The position numbers and the translations under genes are program-made. 64,000 nucleotides of DNA from the IMG/VR virus record IMGVR_UViG_3300045974_000041, positions 1-64,000 of that record; one strand, written 5' to 3'. Within the stretch, counting starts at the first letter, position 1; every line of letters starts with the position of its first letter. The notes below the pieces were generated by a model that was not told where the DNA came from, did no database searches, and saw only the letters and a program-made list of their open reading frames with translations. Of the stretch, positions 34,269 through 42,942 are shown piece after piece. The stretch comes from a virus.

Positions 34269-35384
34269 ATGCCAAACCCTATTCAAGAATTGGGTTTACC
34301 TTCCAGACAAGTTAGCGGTAGCAGTAGCCCTACATATTATACACAAACCCCTGTTATTACAACATCACAGAATATTACAGTACCCCAAGGATGTAAAAAG
34401 ATTGAAGCACTGCTTGTAGGTGGTGGTGGTAGTGGTGGTGCTGGCATCCTCAACTCCCCTGTACGTGGCGGTGGTGGCGGATTCGGTGGAGCCTATGTGA
34501 TGGAACTGCCAATGTGCGTAGGTCAGCTGCAAATCACTATAGGGGCTGGTGGTACTGCTCCTGCTGCTGGCACTGCTGCTGATGGCACAAGAGGTGGTAC
34601 TACCAAGATTACAAATAACGGTGTCGTACTCGCAGCTGTTGGTGGCGGCGGGGCAGGGGCGGGCATTAATAATTCTTACAGTGTTAGTGATTTACCATAC
34701 ATCTACAGTGGTGTTTATGGCGGAGCAGCAGGAGGTGCAGCAGGGTCTTCGTCAGTTAATAATCAAGGGAACTTTGGCAGTGTCCCTCCAAACCTGAACA
34801 GGGTAATAGACAGTGCCTATGCTCAATATCCGTCTGTCAGGTCTACAGTGGGTGCGGATTACTCCACAGGAGCTTTTGGGGCTGTTGCTAACCCGTCATT
34901 AGGTACTGCAAACTCTTCTGCTGTTCCGACACCACAGGGTACAGGTTTACACGCATCAGGTAGCAGCAGTGGTTCAAGCGGCACAGGCACAGGCCAACAA
35001 CTAAGGGGTATAACCGTACCTCTGGCTGGGGCAGGTACAAGTGGCTGCTACCAATCAGCATCTGCCCACGCAGTATGTGGAGGTGGCGGTGGCGCTGGCG
35101 CTGGCAATTCTAATGGTGGCAACGGTGGCGATCTCACTGGCATCTCTTTATGGGGCTACGGCAACACCACAGGCGGTGTTAGTAATGGCTACGGTGGCGG
35201 TGGTGGCGCAGGATTGTTAGCTAATGGTACAGCTGGTAGTAGTGCGGGTGGCACATGCTTTGGTGGTAACGGTGGTAACGGTGGTGGGGGCGGTGGGGGC
35301 GGTACAGACGGTCTGGGTGCTGGCTCTGGGTGGAAAGGTGGCAACGGTGGTAATGGTTTTGCTGTCTTACGATTCTATTTTTAA
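34269..35384 (+). CDS. Glycine-rich tail fibre, module 1, 371 aa
   Basis: The N-terminus (P-x-x-x-Q-E-L-G-L-P-S-R-Q-V) is shared with the fibre at 35897 and probably attaches to the tail. After residue 45 the sequence turns into glycine runs (G-G-G-G-S-G-G and more), ending in G-F-A-V-L-R-F-Y-F. Glycine-rich fibres with polyglycine II sandwiches occur at the receptor-binding ends of phage fibres. Likely host recognition; codon use differs by Gly bias. Confidence 0.7.
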   Translation: MPNPIQELGLPSRQVSGSSSPTYYTQTPVITTSQNITVPQGCKKIEALLVGGGGSGGAGILNSPVRGGGGGFGGAYVMELPMCVGQLQITIGAGGTAPAAGTAADGTRGGTTKITNNGVVLAAVGGGGAGAGINNSYSVSDLPYIYSGVYGGAAGGAAGSSSVNNQGNFGSVPPNLNRVIDSAYAQYPSVRSTVGADYSTGAFGAVANPSLGTANSSAVPTPQGTGLHASGSSSGSSGTGTGQQLRGITVPLAGAGTSGCYQSASAHAVCGGGGGAGAGNSNGGNGGDLTGISLWGYGNTTGGVSNGYGGGGGAGLLANGTAGSSAGGTCFGGNGGNGGGGGGGGTDGLGAGSGWKGGNGGNGFAVLRFYF

Positions 35385-35393
35385 AGGAATATT

Positions 35394-35888
35394 ATGAAAT
35401 ACGCATTAGTTAAAAATGGAGTGGTAGAGAACATTATTCTAGCTGATAGTGGATTTGCAGCAACACTGGAAGGCTATGATGCAGTGTTAGATTGTAATGA
35501 TAGTCAACAGTGTCACCCTAGTATTGCTATTGGTTGGGTATATGATAAAACCAATGGTAGTACATCTCCGCCTGTCTATGCACCTATCAATCAACTTACA
35601 TGGGACAATGCCCCTGCTGAATATTGGTGGCTAGATATTGGTACTTTCTTTGACAGATTTGGTAGTAAGAAGCTGGCAATTCTATCGTCTACTGATGTTT
35701 TAGTACAAGCTATTATTATGGATGTGTCAGTAAGAAAATACGTAGACCTTAAAAGAGCAGACGTTGCACAAGCATTGACATTGATTGCTAATAAAGGGTT
35801 ATTGACAATTCAAGAGGCTGCTATAATCACTACAACACACACAACAGATTATGAACGCCATATTAAAAATCTGCCACAACCAGTATAG
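35394..35888 (+). CDS. Fibre partner protein, module 1, 164 aa
   Basis: The C-terminal 100 residues align with the 114-aa product at 37193 (both have W-x-D-I/V-G-T-F-x-D-R-x-G-S-x-K-L and end in Y-E-R-H-I-K-x-x-x-Q-P). The N-terminal 65 residues (start Y-A-L-V-K-N-G-V-V-E-N-I-I) resemble tail fibre assembly proteins. Probably a fibre chaperone or a cap paired with the fibre upstream. Confidence 0.65.
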   Translation: MKYALVKNGVVENIILADSGFAATLEGYDAVLDCNDSQQCHPSIAIGWVYDKTNGSTSPPVYAPINQLTWDNAPAEYWWLDIGTFFDRFGSKKLAILSSTDVLVQAIIMDVSVRKYVDLKRADVAQALTLIANKGLLTIQEAAIITTTHTTDYERHIKNLPQPV

Positions 35889-35896
35889 GAGGATAA

Positions 35897-37192
35897 ATGC
35901 CTACAAGTGTACAAGAAATAGGCTTGCCTGCTAGGCAGGTTGTAACAACAGTAACAAGTAAAATTGGCGATATGCGCGGTGATACGGAAATGGGCGGCTT
36001 AGTTGTAGACCCTGAAGATGGTACAAGTTGGGCTAGAACAGGCACACTGTTCCCAGCAGCAGCATACCCTAAAGCTGCTAAGAATCCTCGCACAATGGTT
36101 AATGGTATAGCAATTACCTTGCCAACGCTTGTAAATATTACAGGTATTGCAGACAATGGTGCAGGTACAATTGTTGCAGCTTTCGGTAGTAACTTGGTTA
36201 TGTATTCCACCGATAATGGGGTTACATGGAATACAGTTAGTGGAGGTAACGCCAACCTTGTAACAGATGTGGCATGGTGTGCAGCTGCTGGTAGGTTTAT
36301 CAATGTAGGTAATAGTGCTACAGATGTGACTGTAAGCTGGTCTGCAACAGGTGTTACTGGTTGGACTACAGGTGTAGCTTTTACTGCTTCATTATCAACA
36401 GGTACTGCGGGAACAGCCCGTATTAAGTCTGATGGGAGTACCTGCGTAATAGCAGCCAAGCACAACGGCAGCTTTCTGTTTACTACTGTCAACGGAGCCT
36501 CCGGTTTTACCCGTACCACAGCCTCTGCTTTTGCAGGGGGTCAACCTTATATAACTGTGTTACCTTCATTGGGGGCTACTAGGTGGCTTGTTGTACAAAA
36601 CAATGGCAATGGTGGCTTTCAATCTGTAGCGGCTGATGGTAGTGGTACATGGGCTAGTATGAATATTTCAGCAATAGGTAATATTTGTGGATTAGCTAGT
36701 GGTAACGGTATATTCGTAGCTTTTGCTGACTCCCAATCCAGTTATGCGACAAGTATTAACGGAACTACTTGGACAACTAGGGGATTACCTTTTGCAAATC
36801 CCGGTAATGCTCTTGCAGACGGCCTGTTGCCCTACACAGGGGGTGGAGGAAGCTGGGTAAAATTTGACGGGTTTAGATTTGTAACAGATTGTGGGGCGAC
36901 TCAGGCTACAGCTGTAGCACAGGGATTATTTGCATACTCCACTGATGGTATTAATTGGACAAGTAGGCAACTAACAGTAGGAGCTACAGGCGCTATTAAT
37001 AATAAATTCGGTGTGTATTCTACAGGGAGTAATCTTTTTGCCTACTACAACGGTGGCGGGGCAGGGTTAACTACAGCACAGTATTCCTTTAATTGGGCGA
37101 CTTCTTGTGATTATGTAGGCAAAGCTCGTAATGGGTTAGTTAATTACTTGTCTGGTAATGTTATGCAGTCTTCATACGTAAGGATTAATTAA
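35897..37192 (+). CDS. Tail fibre, module 2, 431 aa
   Basis: The N-terminus (P-T-S-V-Q-E-I-G-L-P-A-R-Q-V) matches module 1. The body contains repeated W-x-x-V-S-G-G and S-T-D-G-I-N-W-T units (Y-S-T-D-N-G-V-T-W near residue 105, Y-S-T-D-G-I-N-W near 350) typical of beta-propeller or sialidase-like folds. Likely a receptor-binding fibre with a different head domain from module 1. Confidence 0.68.
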   Translation: MPTSVQEIGLPARQVVTTVTSKIGDMRGDTEMGGLVVDPEDGTSWARTGTLFPAAAYPKAAKNPRTMVNGIAITLPTLVNITGIADNGAGTIVAAFGSNLVMYSTDNGVTWNTVSGGNANLVTDVAWCAAAGRFINVGNSATDVTVSWSATGVTGWTTGVAFTASLSTGTAGTARIKSDGSTCVIAAKHNGSFLFTTVNGASGFTRTTASAFAGGQPYITVLPSLGATRWLVVQNNGNGGFQSVAADGSGTWASMNISAIGNICGLASGNGIFVAFADSQSSYATSINGTTWTTRGLPFANPGNALADGLLPYTGGGGSWVKFDGFRFVTDCGATQATAVAQGLFAYSTDGINWTSRQLTVGATGAINNKFGVYSTGSNLFAYYNGGGAGLTTAQYSFNWATSCDYVGKARNGLVNYLSGNVMQSSYVRIN

Positions 37193-37537
37193 ATGAACGA
37201 GCCTCTAACCTTTATACCGCCTGCTCCGACACCTATAAAATGGACAGACACCAACCTAGACCCTACCTATTGGCATATTGACGTAGGAACTTTCTATGAT
37301 AGGCTGGGTAGTGCTAAGCTACCAATCCTAGCTTCCACTGATACAACAGTGCAAGCTATTGTTAAAGACACTCAAATCAGATTGTTTATTGACTTGAAAC
37401 GTCAAGACGTAGCAGACAGTTTGACATACGTATCATCAAAAGTGCCAGCCCTCACTGCTGCTATGATTGTAACAATTATTACCACTCCGACCACAGAGTA
37501 TGAACGTCATATTAAAGGAATGGTACAGCCATTATAG
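37193..37537 (+). CDS. Fibre partner protein, module 2, 114 aa
   Basis: Paralogue of the C-terminal part of the 35394 product, lacking its N-terminal domain. It immediately follows the second fibre, keeping the fibre-partner order. Probably a chaperone or cap for that fibre. Gene start has no strong ribosome site and is coupled to the preceding stop (TAAATG). Confidence 0.65.
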   Translation: MNEPLTFIPPAPTPIKWTDTNLDPTYWHIDVGTFYDRLGSAKLPILASTDTTVQAIVKDTQIRLFIDLKRQDVADSLTYVSSKVPALTAAMIVTIITTPTTEYERHIKGMVQPL

Positions 37538-37546
37538 GACTAGGAT

Positions 37547-37981
37547 ATGTCAATAACAGTAGTATTCACTAGAAGCAAGAACATTGGTAGCTACCTTATC
37601 AGAAAAATCTCTTGGAGCGAATGGAGTCATTGTGCTATAGTTGACTACTCATCTAACACTGTCATTGAGGCTACATGGCCTCAAGGTGTGATAGAGAGGC
37701 CATTAGAGGAATTCTTAGCACAACACACTACTAATGGTGAGGTATGCTTTAGAACCTACAAGGGTGATAAGAGGGTAGTAGAATATTGTCGTAGCCAAGT
37801 AGGTAAGCCTTATGATACACTCGGTGTGTTAGGTGTAGGTATTCATAGAGAATGGCAAGATGATAGTAAATGGTGGTGCAATGAATTGATTGAAGCTGGA
37901 TTAGTAAAATACGGCTACAGTCCTTACATTGCTGCCAATCTTAGACGACTTACACCTCAACATAGGTGGATTGTCAAATAA
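37547..37981 (+). CDS. Permuted papain-like (YiiX/NlpC-type) hydrolase, 144 aa
   Basis: A W-S-H-C-A-I near residue 26 and a later W-W-C-N-E-L-I near 105 give the His-then-Cys order of circularly permuted NlpC/P60-like enzymes (YiiX, poxvirus G6R type), which cleave amide or ester bonds. Placed after tail fibres and before the lysis genes: either a tail enzyme for envelope entry or a helper of lysis. Confidence 0.65.
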   Translation: MSITVVFTRSKNIGSYLIRKISWSEWSHCAIVDYSSNTVIEATWPQGVIERPLEEFLAQHTTNGEVCFRTYKGDKRVVEYCRSQVGKPYDTLGVLGVGIHREWQDDSKWWCNELIEAGLVKYGYSPYIAANLRRLTPQHRWIVK

Positions 37982-37998
37982 CCCTGACAAATGGATTG

Positions 37999-38030
37999 TT
38001 AAATAGTGTTAATAAACTAACATTATTTAA
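37999..38030 (+). terminator. AT-rich 13-bp hairpin before the lysis genes
   Basis: TTAAATAGTGTTA (37999-38011) pairs with 38018-38030 over 13 positions with one G-U pair. It may act as terminator, attenuator or operator between tail and lysis genes; the downstream U-tract is weak. Confidence 0.45.
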
Positions 38031-38071
38031 TAAAATGTCATTATAGTAACACAACTTGAAAAGGAAATACA

Positions 38072-38182
38072 ATGCCAGTTGGTAGCGGTGGTAAAGATAA
38101 GAAAGATGTTCCAACAACGACAGCAACGACAGCTAAAACTAAAGCTGCCCCTAAGCCTGTAGCAACCCCTAAGAAGAAATAA
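38072..38182 (+). CDS. Very small Lys/Ala/Thr/Pro-rich protein, 36 aa
   Basis: AAAAGGAAATACA precedes ATG 38072. The protein starts P-V-G-S-G-G-K-D-K-K and ends in P-K-K-K with Thr/Ala/Pro repeats, so it is disordered and strongly basic. Too short for a domain call. The clear ribosome site supports translation. Confidence 0.55.
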   Translation: MPVGSGGKDKKDVPTTTATTAKTKAAPKPVATPKKK

Positions 38183-38187
38183 TGTAA

Positions 38188-38661
38188 ATGAGCCTGAGCA
38201 TATTATTTGCTAACATCCTAGGACTACTAGCTATTTACAGGAATAGAGGCTGCAAGAGCAGAATGATTGCTATCCTGATTGTATTAATTATACAGGCTGT
38301 ATATTTTCCTATTGGATGTGCAATTGATGATGCTTGGGTGTACTACATCTCAGCAGCGGCGGCAGATGTATTTGTAGTATGTCTGCTAGCCTCTGTACAA
38401 TATAGTAGTCTGTCAGAAGACTTACAACTTATATCCCTTACCAGTAGTGTAGTAAATCTTTGGGGATTATTAGCATATGAATCCTACATCTCTTCCTCTT
38501 TTTATAACACAGCAATGACAACATTATTAGTGATACAACTAATCCGTATGAATAAAGTTACATGGGATGACAGGGTTAGTAAGTATATAGAAGATACATT
38601 CAGAGGTAGGTGGAATACTTGGACAAGGGGTAAATGGAGTGAAAGAAGCGAGCAAAGATAG
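38188..38661 (+). CDS. Multi-spanning membrane protein, 157 aa
   Basis: About four hydrophobic segments (near residues 1-15, 27-45, 50-70, 85-120) followed by a charged tail with many Arg and Trp. Weak ribosome site; close to the previous stop. Sits at the head of the lysis cluster. Could be a holin-related or antiholin protein; no family signature. Confidence 0.55.
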   Translation: MSLSILFANILGLLAIYRNRGCKSRMIAILIVLIIQAVYFPIGCAIDDAWVYYISAAAADVFVVCLLASVQYSSLSEDLQLISLTSSVVNLWGLLAYESYISSSFYNTAMTTLLVIQLIRMNKVTWDDRVSKYIEDTFRGRWNTWTRGKWSERSEQR

Positions 38662-39040
38662 ACTGTATAGGGGTATTACCCTTCTTGCTAGGATTGATAG
38701 CCAAGCGTTTGCACAATTGTCCATTACCATATTATGTGCATGGATTGTGTACCTATCATTAGATGGAGCTTATGAATTATTTAATCTCCTTGTAAGTGAT
38801 AAAGTAGTAATTAAAATATTGGTGTGTGCTGCAATATTCGTCACACCAGCTGCAATATTAGAATACCCTCCAAAGCTCCTTCGCACAGCATCTAGTACCG
38901 CTAGTTTGTTTGCTTGGAGCTTTTTGGCCTTCCTCGCACTATTTCATGGTGGTATAGGTTGGTCAATAGATGCTAGCCTCATTATATTAACAGTGTTAAG
39001 CTCTGTTAATTATTTTACTATCCTACTAAAAGAAAAATAA
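38639..39040 (+). CDS. Membrane protein, candidate holin, 133 aa, GTG start
   Basis: Starts at GTG 38639, overlapping the previous gene by 23 bases. Three hydrophobic segments (about residues 25-45, 60-80, 85-125) end in a short basic tail (L-K-E-K). Topology and location upstream of an endolysin fit a class I holin, but no diagnostic motif is seen. Confidence 0.5.
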   Translation: MKEASKDRLYRGITLLARIDSQAFAQLSITILCAWIVYLSLDGAYELFNLLVSDKVVIKILVCAAIFVTPAAILEYPPKLLRTASSTASLFAWSFLAFLALFHGGIGWSIDASLIILTVLSSVNYFTILLKEK

Positions 39041-39044
39041 CAAA

Positions 39045-39473
39045 ATGGTGGAGACAACAGATATAGTAGTAGGTAGTGGCCTAGGGGCTGTACTACTGAC
39101 AGTGATAATTAGAGTTGGAAGCAAAGTAATAAGTGGCTTGGTAGGTGACAGGGCTGGTGACACAGCTACACAGAAACAAACAACCTATATGAATACTCTG
39201 GAAAAGCGTAATGAAGAGCTTACAGCAGAGAATACACAATTAAGGAATGACTGGCAAAAGATGGTGAGGGAAGAAGCTAAACTATCTGCACAAATTGCTA
39301 GCCTACGTTCTGATATTGAAAGCCAAGCAGCACACATAGAATATCTCGGGACGCTTATTGAATGGCTTGCTAGCTGTTCTGATAAACCTTTGCCAGCCTC
39401 TTTATTAGCTGAAGGGTTGAAGCGTAGAAAAATAAAAATAACGGAGAACGATTATGGCGAGCAGGAAGATTGA
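39045..39473 (+). CDS. Membrane-anchored coiled-coil protein, 142 aa
   Basis: Residues 8-30 form one membrane segment, then a coiled coil (about 45-105) rich in Glu, Lys, Asn and Gln, and a charged tail. Overlaps the endolysin gene by 20 bases. The one-TM plus coiled-coil plan resembles an inner-membrane spanin (Rz-like). No separate outer-membrane lipoprotein is obvious. Confidence 0.5.
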   Translation: MVETTDIVVGSGLGAVLLTVIIRVGSKVISGLVGDRAGDTATQKQTTYMNTLEKRNEELTAENTQLRNDWQKMVREEAKLSAQIASLRSDIESQAAHIEYLGTLIEWLASCSDKPLPASLLAEGLKRRKIKITENDYGEQED

Positions 39474-39867
39474 AGATTTGCACCCTGATTTACAGAAACT
39501 TTGTAGACAGTTTTTAGGCCGTTGCCAAGCAGCTGGCCTTTCAACATTCTTAGTATGCACTTATAGAAGCGATGAAGAACAGAACACGTTATACGCACAA
39601 GGGCGTACCGCTGCTGGCAGTATTGTCACACGAGCCAAGGCAGGACAATCTGCACACAATCATACGATGGATGGTAAGCCTGCTGCACTGGCTTTTGATA
39701 TTGGTGTATTATTGAACGGTAAATATGATGGCGCTGGTAAGAGTGATGAATGGGCTAAGAGTGGCAAGATTGCTGAAGAGTTAGGTTTAGAGTGGTATGG
39801 TAATCCTAAGTCTGAGTTCATTGAGATGCCCCATGTGTCCATGCCAAATTGGAAGAGCTACAAATGA
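39454..39867 (+). CDS. Endolysin, M15 D-Ala/L-Ala-D-Glu peptidase type, 137 aa
   Basis: Zn ligands of the VanY/T5-endolysin family are visible: S-A-H-N-H (about residue 67), A-F-D-I (about 78) and M-P-H-V-S-M near the end. It cleaves peptide stems of peptidoglycan at the end of infection. Length fits this family. Overlaps both neighbours, as in compact lysis cassettes. Confidence 0.85.
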   Translation: MASRKIEDLHPDLQKLCRQFLGRCQAAGLSTFLVCTYRSDEEQNTLYAQGRTAAGSIVTRAKAGQSAHNHTMDGKPAALAFDIGVLLNGKYDGAGKSDEWAKSGKIAEELGLEWYGNPKSEFIEMPHVSMPNWKSYK

Positions 39868-40103
39868 AGGCATTTCTCCTTGGCATGTTTACAGAAAAAG
39901 ATAATACAACCCCCTGTCCCGTTAGAATTGCAGCTGGTGCGGCCAATGCCGTTTATCACTTTGCAGCTATTGCGGGGATTGCAATGGGGCATATTACGCT
40001 GGATATTAACACCCTTGGACTATACCTGCAACACATGAGCATGATTATTGCTACAGGTGGTGTGAGTGTTGGTGCCAAATCAATTATGAAGGCTGATGCC
40101 TAA
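39864..40103 (+). CDS. Small membrane protein of the lysis cassette, 79 aa
   Basis: Chosen start ATG 39864 overlaps the endolysin stop (ATGA). Residues 25-50 and 55-72 are hydrophobic with Gly and Ala, i.e. two likely membrane helices with a polar start. A second holin candidate. The longer frame from 39849 lacks a site. Confidence 0.5.
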   Translation: MKAFLLGMFTEKDNTTPCPVRIAAGAANAVYHFAAIAGIAMGHITLDINTLGLYLQHMSMIIATGGVSVGAKSIMKADA

Positions 40104-40117
40104 CAACGGAGCTATTT

Positions 40118-40711
40118 ATGACATTAAGCGTTACAGCTATGCAAGCTAAAATTGCAGGAATTATATTAGCTGTAACGCTAATAGCAGGATTGGGAGTGTA
40201 CACAGGTATTAAGCTTGCAACCCACAAAACAACCACAGAAAACGTATCAGATACCTCTGAAGAGCATTACATGGATGGTAGTAGCATGTTACGTAGGCAA
40301 GGGGCTGGTGAGCATGTTTCTGTGCCTTCTAGCCCTATTACAATCCCTAAGGGTGGCAAAGTGTTAAGGAAAGCAGGCGTAACAATTGCACCTGACAAGA
40401 AAGCTGATAAAGATGGTAAGTGTCCAGATGTGTCAGTTAATTTTGCATTGGTAGATGATGGCAAAGGTGGTAGACGTGTAATAGCTTCATCGCCAGATGG
40501 TAAAGTTGTTGACGGGTACGATATACCTGTTATAAAGGAAACAACATATGTCACTAATAAGACATTTGTAGGTTTGTCTTATAGTGCTAGAAAATCTGTT
40601 GGAGTGTTTATTGACAGAGACTTAGCTGCCAATTTAAGAGTTGGTGGTAGTGTAAGTAGAAGTGAAGACGGCAAGCTAGATGCCAGCCTGAAAGTTGGTG
40701 TCTCCTTTTAA
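40118..40711 (+). CDS. Membrane-anchored periplasmic protein, 197 aa
   Basis: Residues 8-30 are a membrane anchor. The remainder is polar, with Lys-rich segments, a K-C-P-D-V near residue 107 and a C-terminal beta segment (L-S-Y-S-A-R-K-S-V-G-V-F ... L-K-V-G-V-S-F) reminiscent of outer-membrane strands. It follows the lysis genes and may act in disrupting the outer membrane; the function is not shown. Confidence 0.5.
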   Translation: MTLSVTAMQAKIAGIILAVTLIAGLGVYTGIKLATHKTTTENVSDTSEEHYMDGSSMLRRQGAGEHVSVPSSPITIPKGGKVLRKAGVTIAPDKKADKDGKCPDVSVNFALVDDGKGGRRVIASSPDGKVVDGYDIPVIKETTYVTNKTFVGLSYSARKSVGVFIDRDLAANLRVGGSVSRSEDGKLDASLKVGVSF

Positions 40712-40733
40712 TGTAATTGTAAGGAGAATTAAC

Positions 40734-41012
40734 GTGCAACCAACCCTGATACAAGTAGCACATGCAGTAAACAAATTCCCAACAGGCGTAATGCCAGCAG
40801 GTATAAGGATAACAGTTATGGGTGTACAAGAGCAAGTAGTTCCTGCTGCACCCTACCAAGCTATCTTTGACCTAGAAGCTGGTACGTATGACGCTGTAGC
40901 TCAAAGTGTAGATGCCAATGGCAGTGCTTTAGGCGAAGCCCTAAAGACCACTTTCACTGTTGAAGATGGTGTATCTGTAGATGTACCAGTGAGTATTCAA
41001 ATAGGATTGTAA
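40734..41012 (+). CDS. Small Ig-like virion protein, 92 aa, GTG start
   Basis: AAGGAG lies 8 bases before GTG 40734. The sequence has I-R-I-T-V-M-G-V-Q-E and G-T-Y-D-A-V-A-Q-S-V-D-A-N-G, the strand pattern of bacterial Ig-like (Big) domains seen in phage decorations. Could decorate the capsid or tail. Confidence 0.55.
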   Translation: MQPTLIQVAHAVNKFPTGVMPAGIRITVMGVQEQVVPAAPYQAIFDLEAGTYDAVAQSVDANGSALGEALKTTFTVEDGVSVDVPVSIQIGL

Positions 41013-41115
41013 TACAAAATATTATGCTTTCCCTGTAATGGAGCCTGAAAGGGGCTTCAGAATGTAGGAGTAGTATCCGCAATTGTGTAGCGTACTTGAA
41101 GGAAAGGAGCCATAA

Positions 41116-42081
41116 ATGGTTGACTTGAATTCAGTGAGTGCAAGCTTACTAAGTCACGAGAGTAGAAGTCAAGCTCGATTTGAAGAGTTGAAATCTATCG
41201 TATCACAATCAAAGGAGAACGAAATGACACATGAAAAAGAAGCTGTTGAAGTTAATAACATTTTCAAGGGAAAGGGACATGGTATGGAAAGCATTTTACC
41301 TATGTTGGGGACAGGTGGTTTTGGTGGTGGCAGTGCTATCGGTGCTGGCGCATTGGGTTTCGTAGCGGGTGCCGTGTTAGGCGGCAATGGTAACGGGGGC
41401 TTGTTTGGAGGGGATAGTAATGGTAATAGTGGCACTGTCCAAGAATTGACAGAGATTGCCACTCTTACTAAAGTTGGCGACAGTATTGCTGCGACACAGC
41501 TGGCAGCTGCTAACACACAAAATGTAGTTAATACAACAGCTGCACAAACACAGACAGCAACGTTACAGCAAACTATCGAGCTTAACAATGCCATCTCACA
41601 ACAAAGCTTGTCACAACAAGCTCAAATTGCAAACGTTAAAGATGCTGTGCAAACCAGCCTGTTAGCCTCCCTTAGTGCTATCAGTGGCGTATCTACAAAT
41701 GTGGATAAAACTGGAAGTATGTTGGCAGCATCTATTGTAGCAGAAGGACAAGCTACAAGAGCGCTTATCAATGAAATTAATACTGCCAATCTTGGCAGGG
41801 AATTGTCAGACACTAAAGCAGCCCTAATCGAGTTGAGAAGTGACAGTGTTAGCCGAGCTCATGCTAGAGAGGTTGAAGTGAATGTAACACAAACTGTCAA
41901 CCAAAATCAAGCACAATCACAAGCTCAACAACAATTCCAAATCCTTGCAAACTTGGCAGCACAGGTACAAAACCTTGCCAATGATGTACAGATTGTAAGA
42001 CAATCGCAATCCACTGTCAACTTCGGCACAATGACAGGTAGTGGTCAAACTGCTAGCGCTGCTAACACTCGTGTAAACTGA
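41116..42081 (+). CDS. Coiled-coil protein with Gly-rich hinge, 321 aa
   Basis: The N-terminal 50 residues are helical and charged. Residues 55-105 are Gly/Ala-rich, including a possible hydrophobic segment, then Gln/Ala/Thr-rich coiled coils (about 110-300). Strong AAAGGAG site before ATG 41116. Last rightward gene, followed by the bidirectional terminator. Possibly a virion internal or ejection protein; no family recognised. Confidence 0.55.
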   Translation: MVDLNSVSASLLSHESRSQARFEELKSIVSQSKENEMTHEKEAVEVNNIFKGKGHGMESILPMLGTGGFGGGSAIGAGALGFVAGAVLGGNGNGGLFGGDSNGNSGTVQELTEIATLTKVGDSIAATQLAAANTQNVVNTTAAQTQTATLQQTIELNNAISQQSLSQQAQIANVKDAVQTSLLASLSAISGVSTNVDKTGSMLAASIVAEGQATRALINEINTANLGRELSDTKAALIELRSDSVSRAHAREVEVNVTQTVNQNQAQSQAQQQFQILANLAAQVQNLANDVQIVRQSQSTVNFGTMTGSGQTASAANTRVN

Positions 42082-42082
42082 G

Positions 42083-42289
42083 TTATTTGCCAGAAGATAG
42101 GAAGGACATATACTCTGCCCAAATAAGTTCCACAATAGGTTTCAGACGTGCAGAAGCTAAGAACTGTGGCAAGCCTTCACACCCTTCTTCAATGTGCTTC
42201 TCTACCCATGTGAGTTGAGTAGGCGTTAGACATTCTGAAGTGTGCTTTACAACAAGCTGTTGTAATACGAGAAGTGCGATGGGTGACAT
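42083..42289 (-). CDS. Hypothetical protein, 68 aa
   Basis: AGGAAGGGAATTAT precedes ATG 42289. Helical, with T-x-x-Q-L-T-W-V-E-K. It lies beyond the terminator at 42313 and ends facing the last rightward gene, so expression may be low or from read-through. No family recognised. Confidence 0.5.
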   Translation of the reverse strand: MSPIALLVLQQLVVKHTSECLTPTQLTWVEKHIEEGCEGLPQFLASARLKPIVELIWAEYMSFLSSGK

Positions 42290-42312
42290 ATAATTCCCTT
42301 CCTATAAAAGTT

Positions 42313-42349
42313 AAAGCCCTATAAAGCCTAATAAGCTCTATAGGGCTTT
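42313..42349. terminator. Bidirectional terminator at the convergence point
   Basis: AAAGCCCTATA (42313-42323) pairs perfectly with TATAGGGCTTT (42339-42349). T-rich tracts follow on both strands (TTCTTATTT rightward; UUAACUUUUAU on the minus strand). It separates the rightward late region from the leftward DNA-metabolism region. Confidence 0.85.
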
Positions 42350-42351
42350 TC

Positions 42352-42471
42352 TTATTTGTGGTCGCCAATACTATCTGTTTGTCGGTTACTATCAATCCAT
42401 TGCTTAATTAGTACAGGAATTGTAAGGAGCATTACAAACAGCGTAACACGAGCTTTTACAAAGTCTGCCAT
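42352..42471 (-). CDS. Tiny membrane protein, 39 aa
   Basis: Start overlaps the previous stop (TAATG). Residues 8-23 are a hydrophobic helix flanked by charged residues. Position among coupled small genes and directly before a terminator supports a real gene. Function unknown. Confidence 0.5.
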   Translation of the reverse strand: MADFVKARVTLFVMLLTIPVLIKQWIDSNRQTDSIGDHK

Positions 42472-42737
42472 TATTTCAACTTAGCCTCAAGTGCCTTAAA
42501 GATTGTGGCAGCATTGTCAACTTCATCTACCTTGTCTTTATACATGGTGCGGAAGAACTTGGCAAGAACAGCTTTATCAATCTGGAACTTCTCTGACAAC
42601 TCTTCCACCATTACTTTAAAGTCTGCCTTAGCATTCTCTTCACGCTCTAATACACGTTCAGCTTCTGCATAAGCACCTTGAAATTCTACAGGATTAACAT
42701 TGGCTGCCAAGAATACATTTGCGTCATTATCAGACAT
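42471..42737 (-). CDS. Hypothetical acidic helical protein, 88 aa
   Basis: ATG 42737 is preceded by AGAAGGAAATAAAA; a longer frame from 42767 has no site. Helical and rich in Ala, Glu and Lys. Overlaps neighbours by one base or a few bases, indicating translational coupling. No motif. Confidence 0.6.
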   Translation of the reverse strand: MSDNDANVFLAANVNPVEFQGAYAEAERVLEREENAKADFKVMVEELSEKFQIDKAVLAKFFRTMYKDKVDEVDNAATIFKALEAKLK

Positions 42738-42927
42738 TTTTATTTCCTTCTTCTTTACGTTTAACATAGATTTCTACTACTGAGCAAAACAAACCTAACA
42801 CTACACCAATAACAGCTGCACCTAAAAACCCTACATTGAAGATGTTTGACAAGCTGATAAACAGCATCACCATTACAACAAAGAATGGACTAAATTGTGG
42901 TTTGAAAAAGTCATAAAAGAATTTCAT
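42730..42927 (-). CDS. Small membrane protein, 65 aa
   Basis: Two hydrophobic stretches (residues 12-30 and 33-53) end in a basic-acidic tail (K-R-K-E-E-G-N-K). AGGAAATACTATT site. Could be a holin or inner-membrane protein; not in the main lysis cassette. Confidence 0.5.
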   Translation of the reverse strand: MKFFYDFFKPQFSPFFVVMVMLFISLSNIFNVGFLGAAVIGVVLGLFCSVVEIYVKRKEEGNKNV

Positions 42928-42942
42928 AATAGTATTTCCTAG

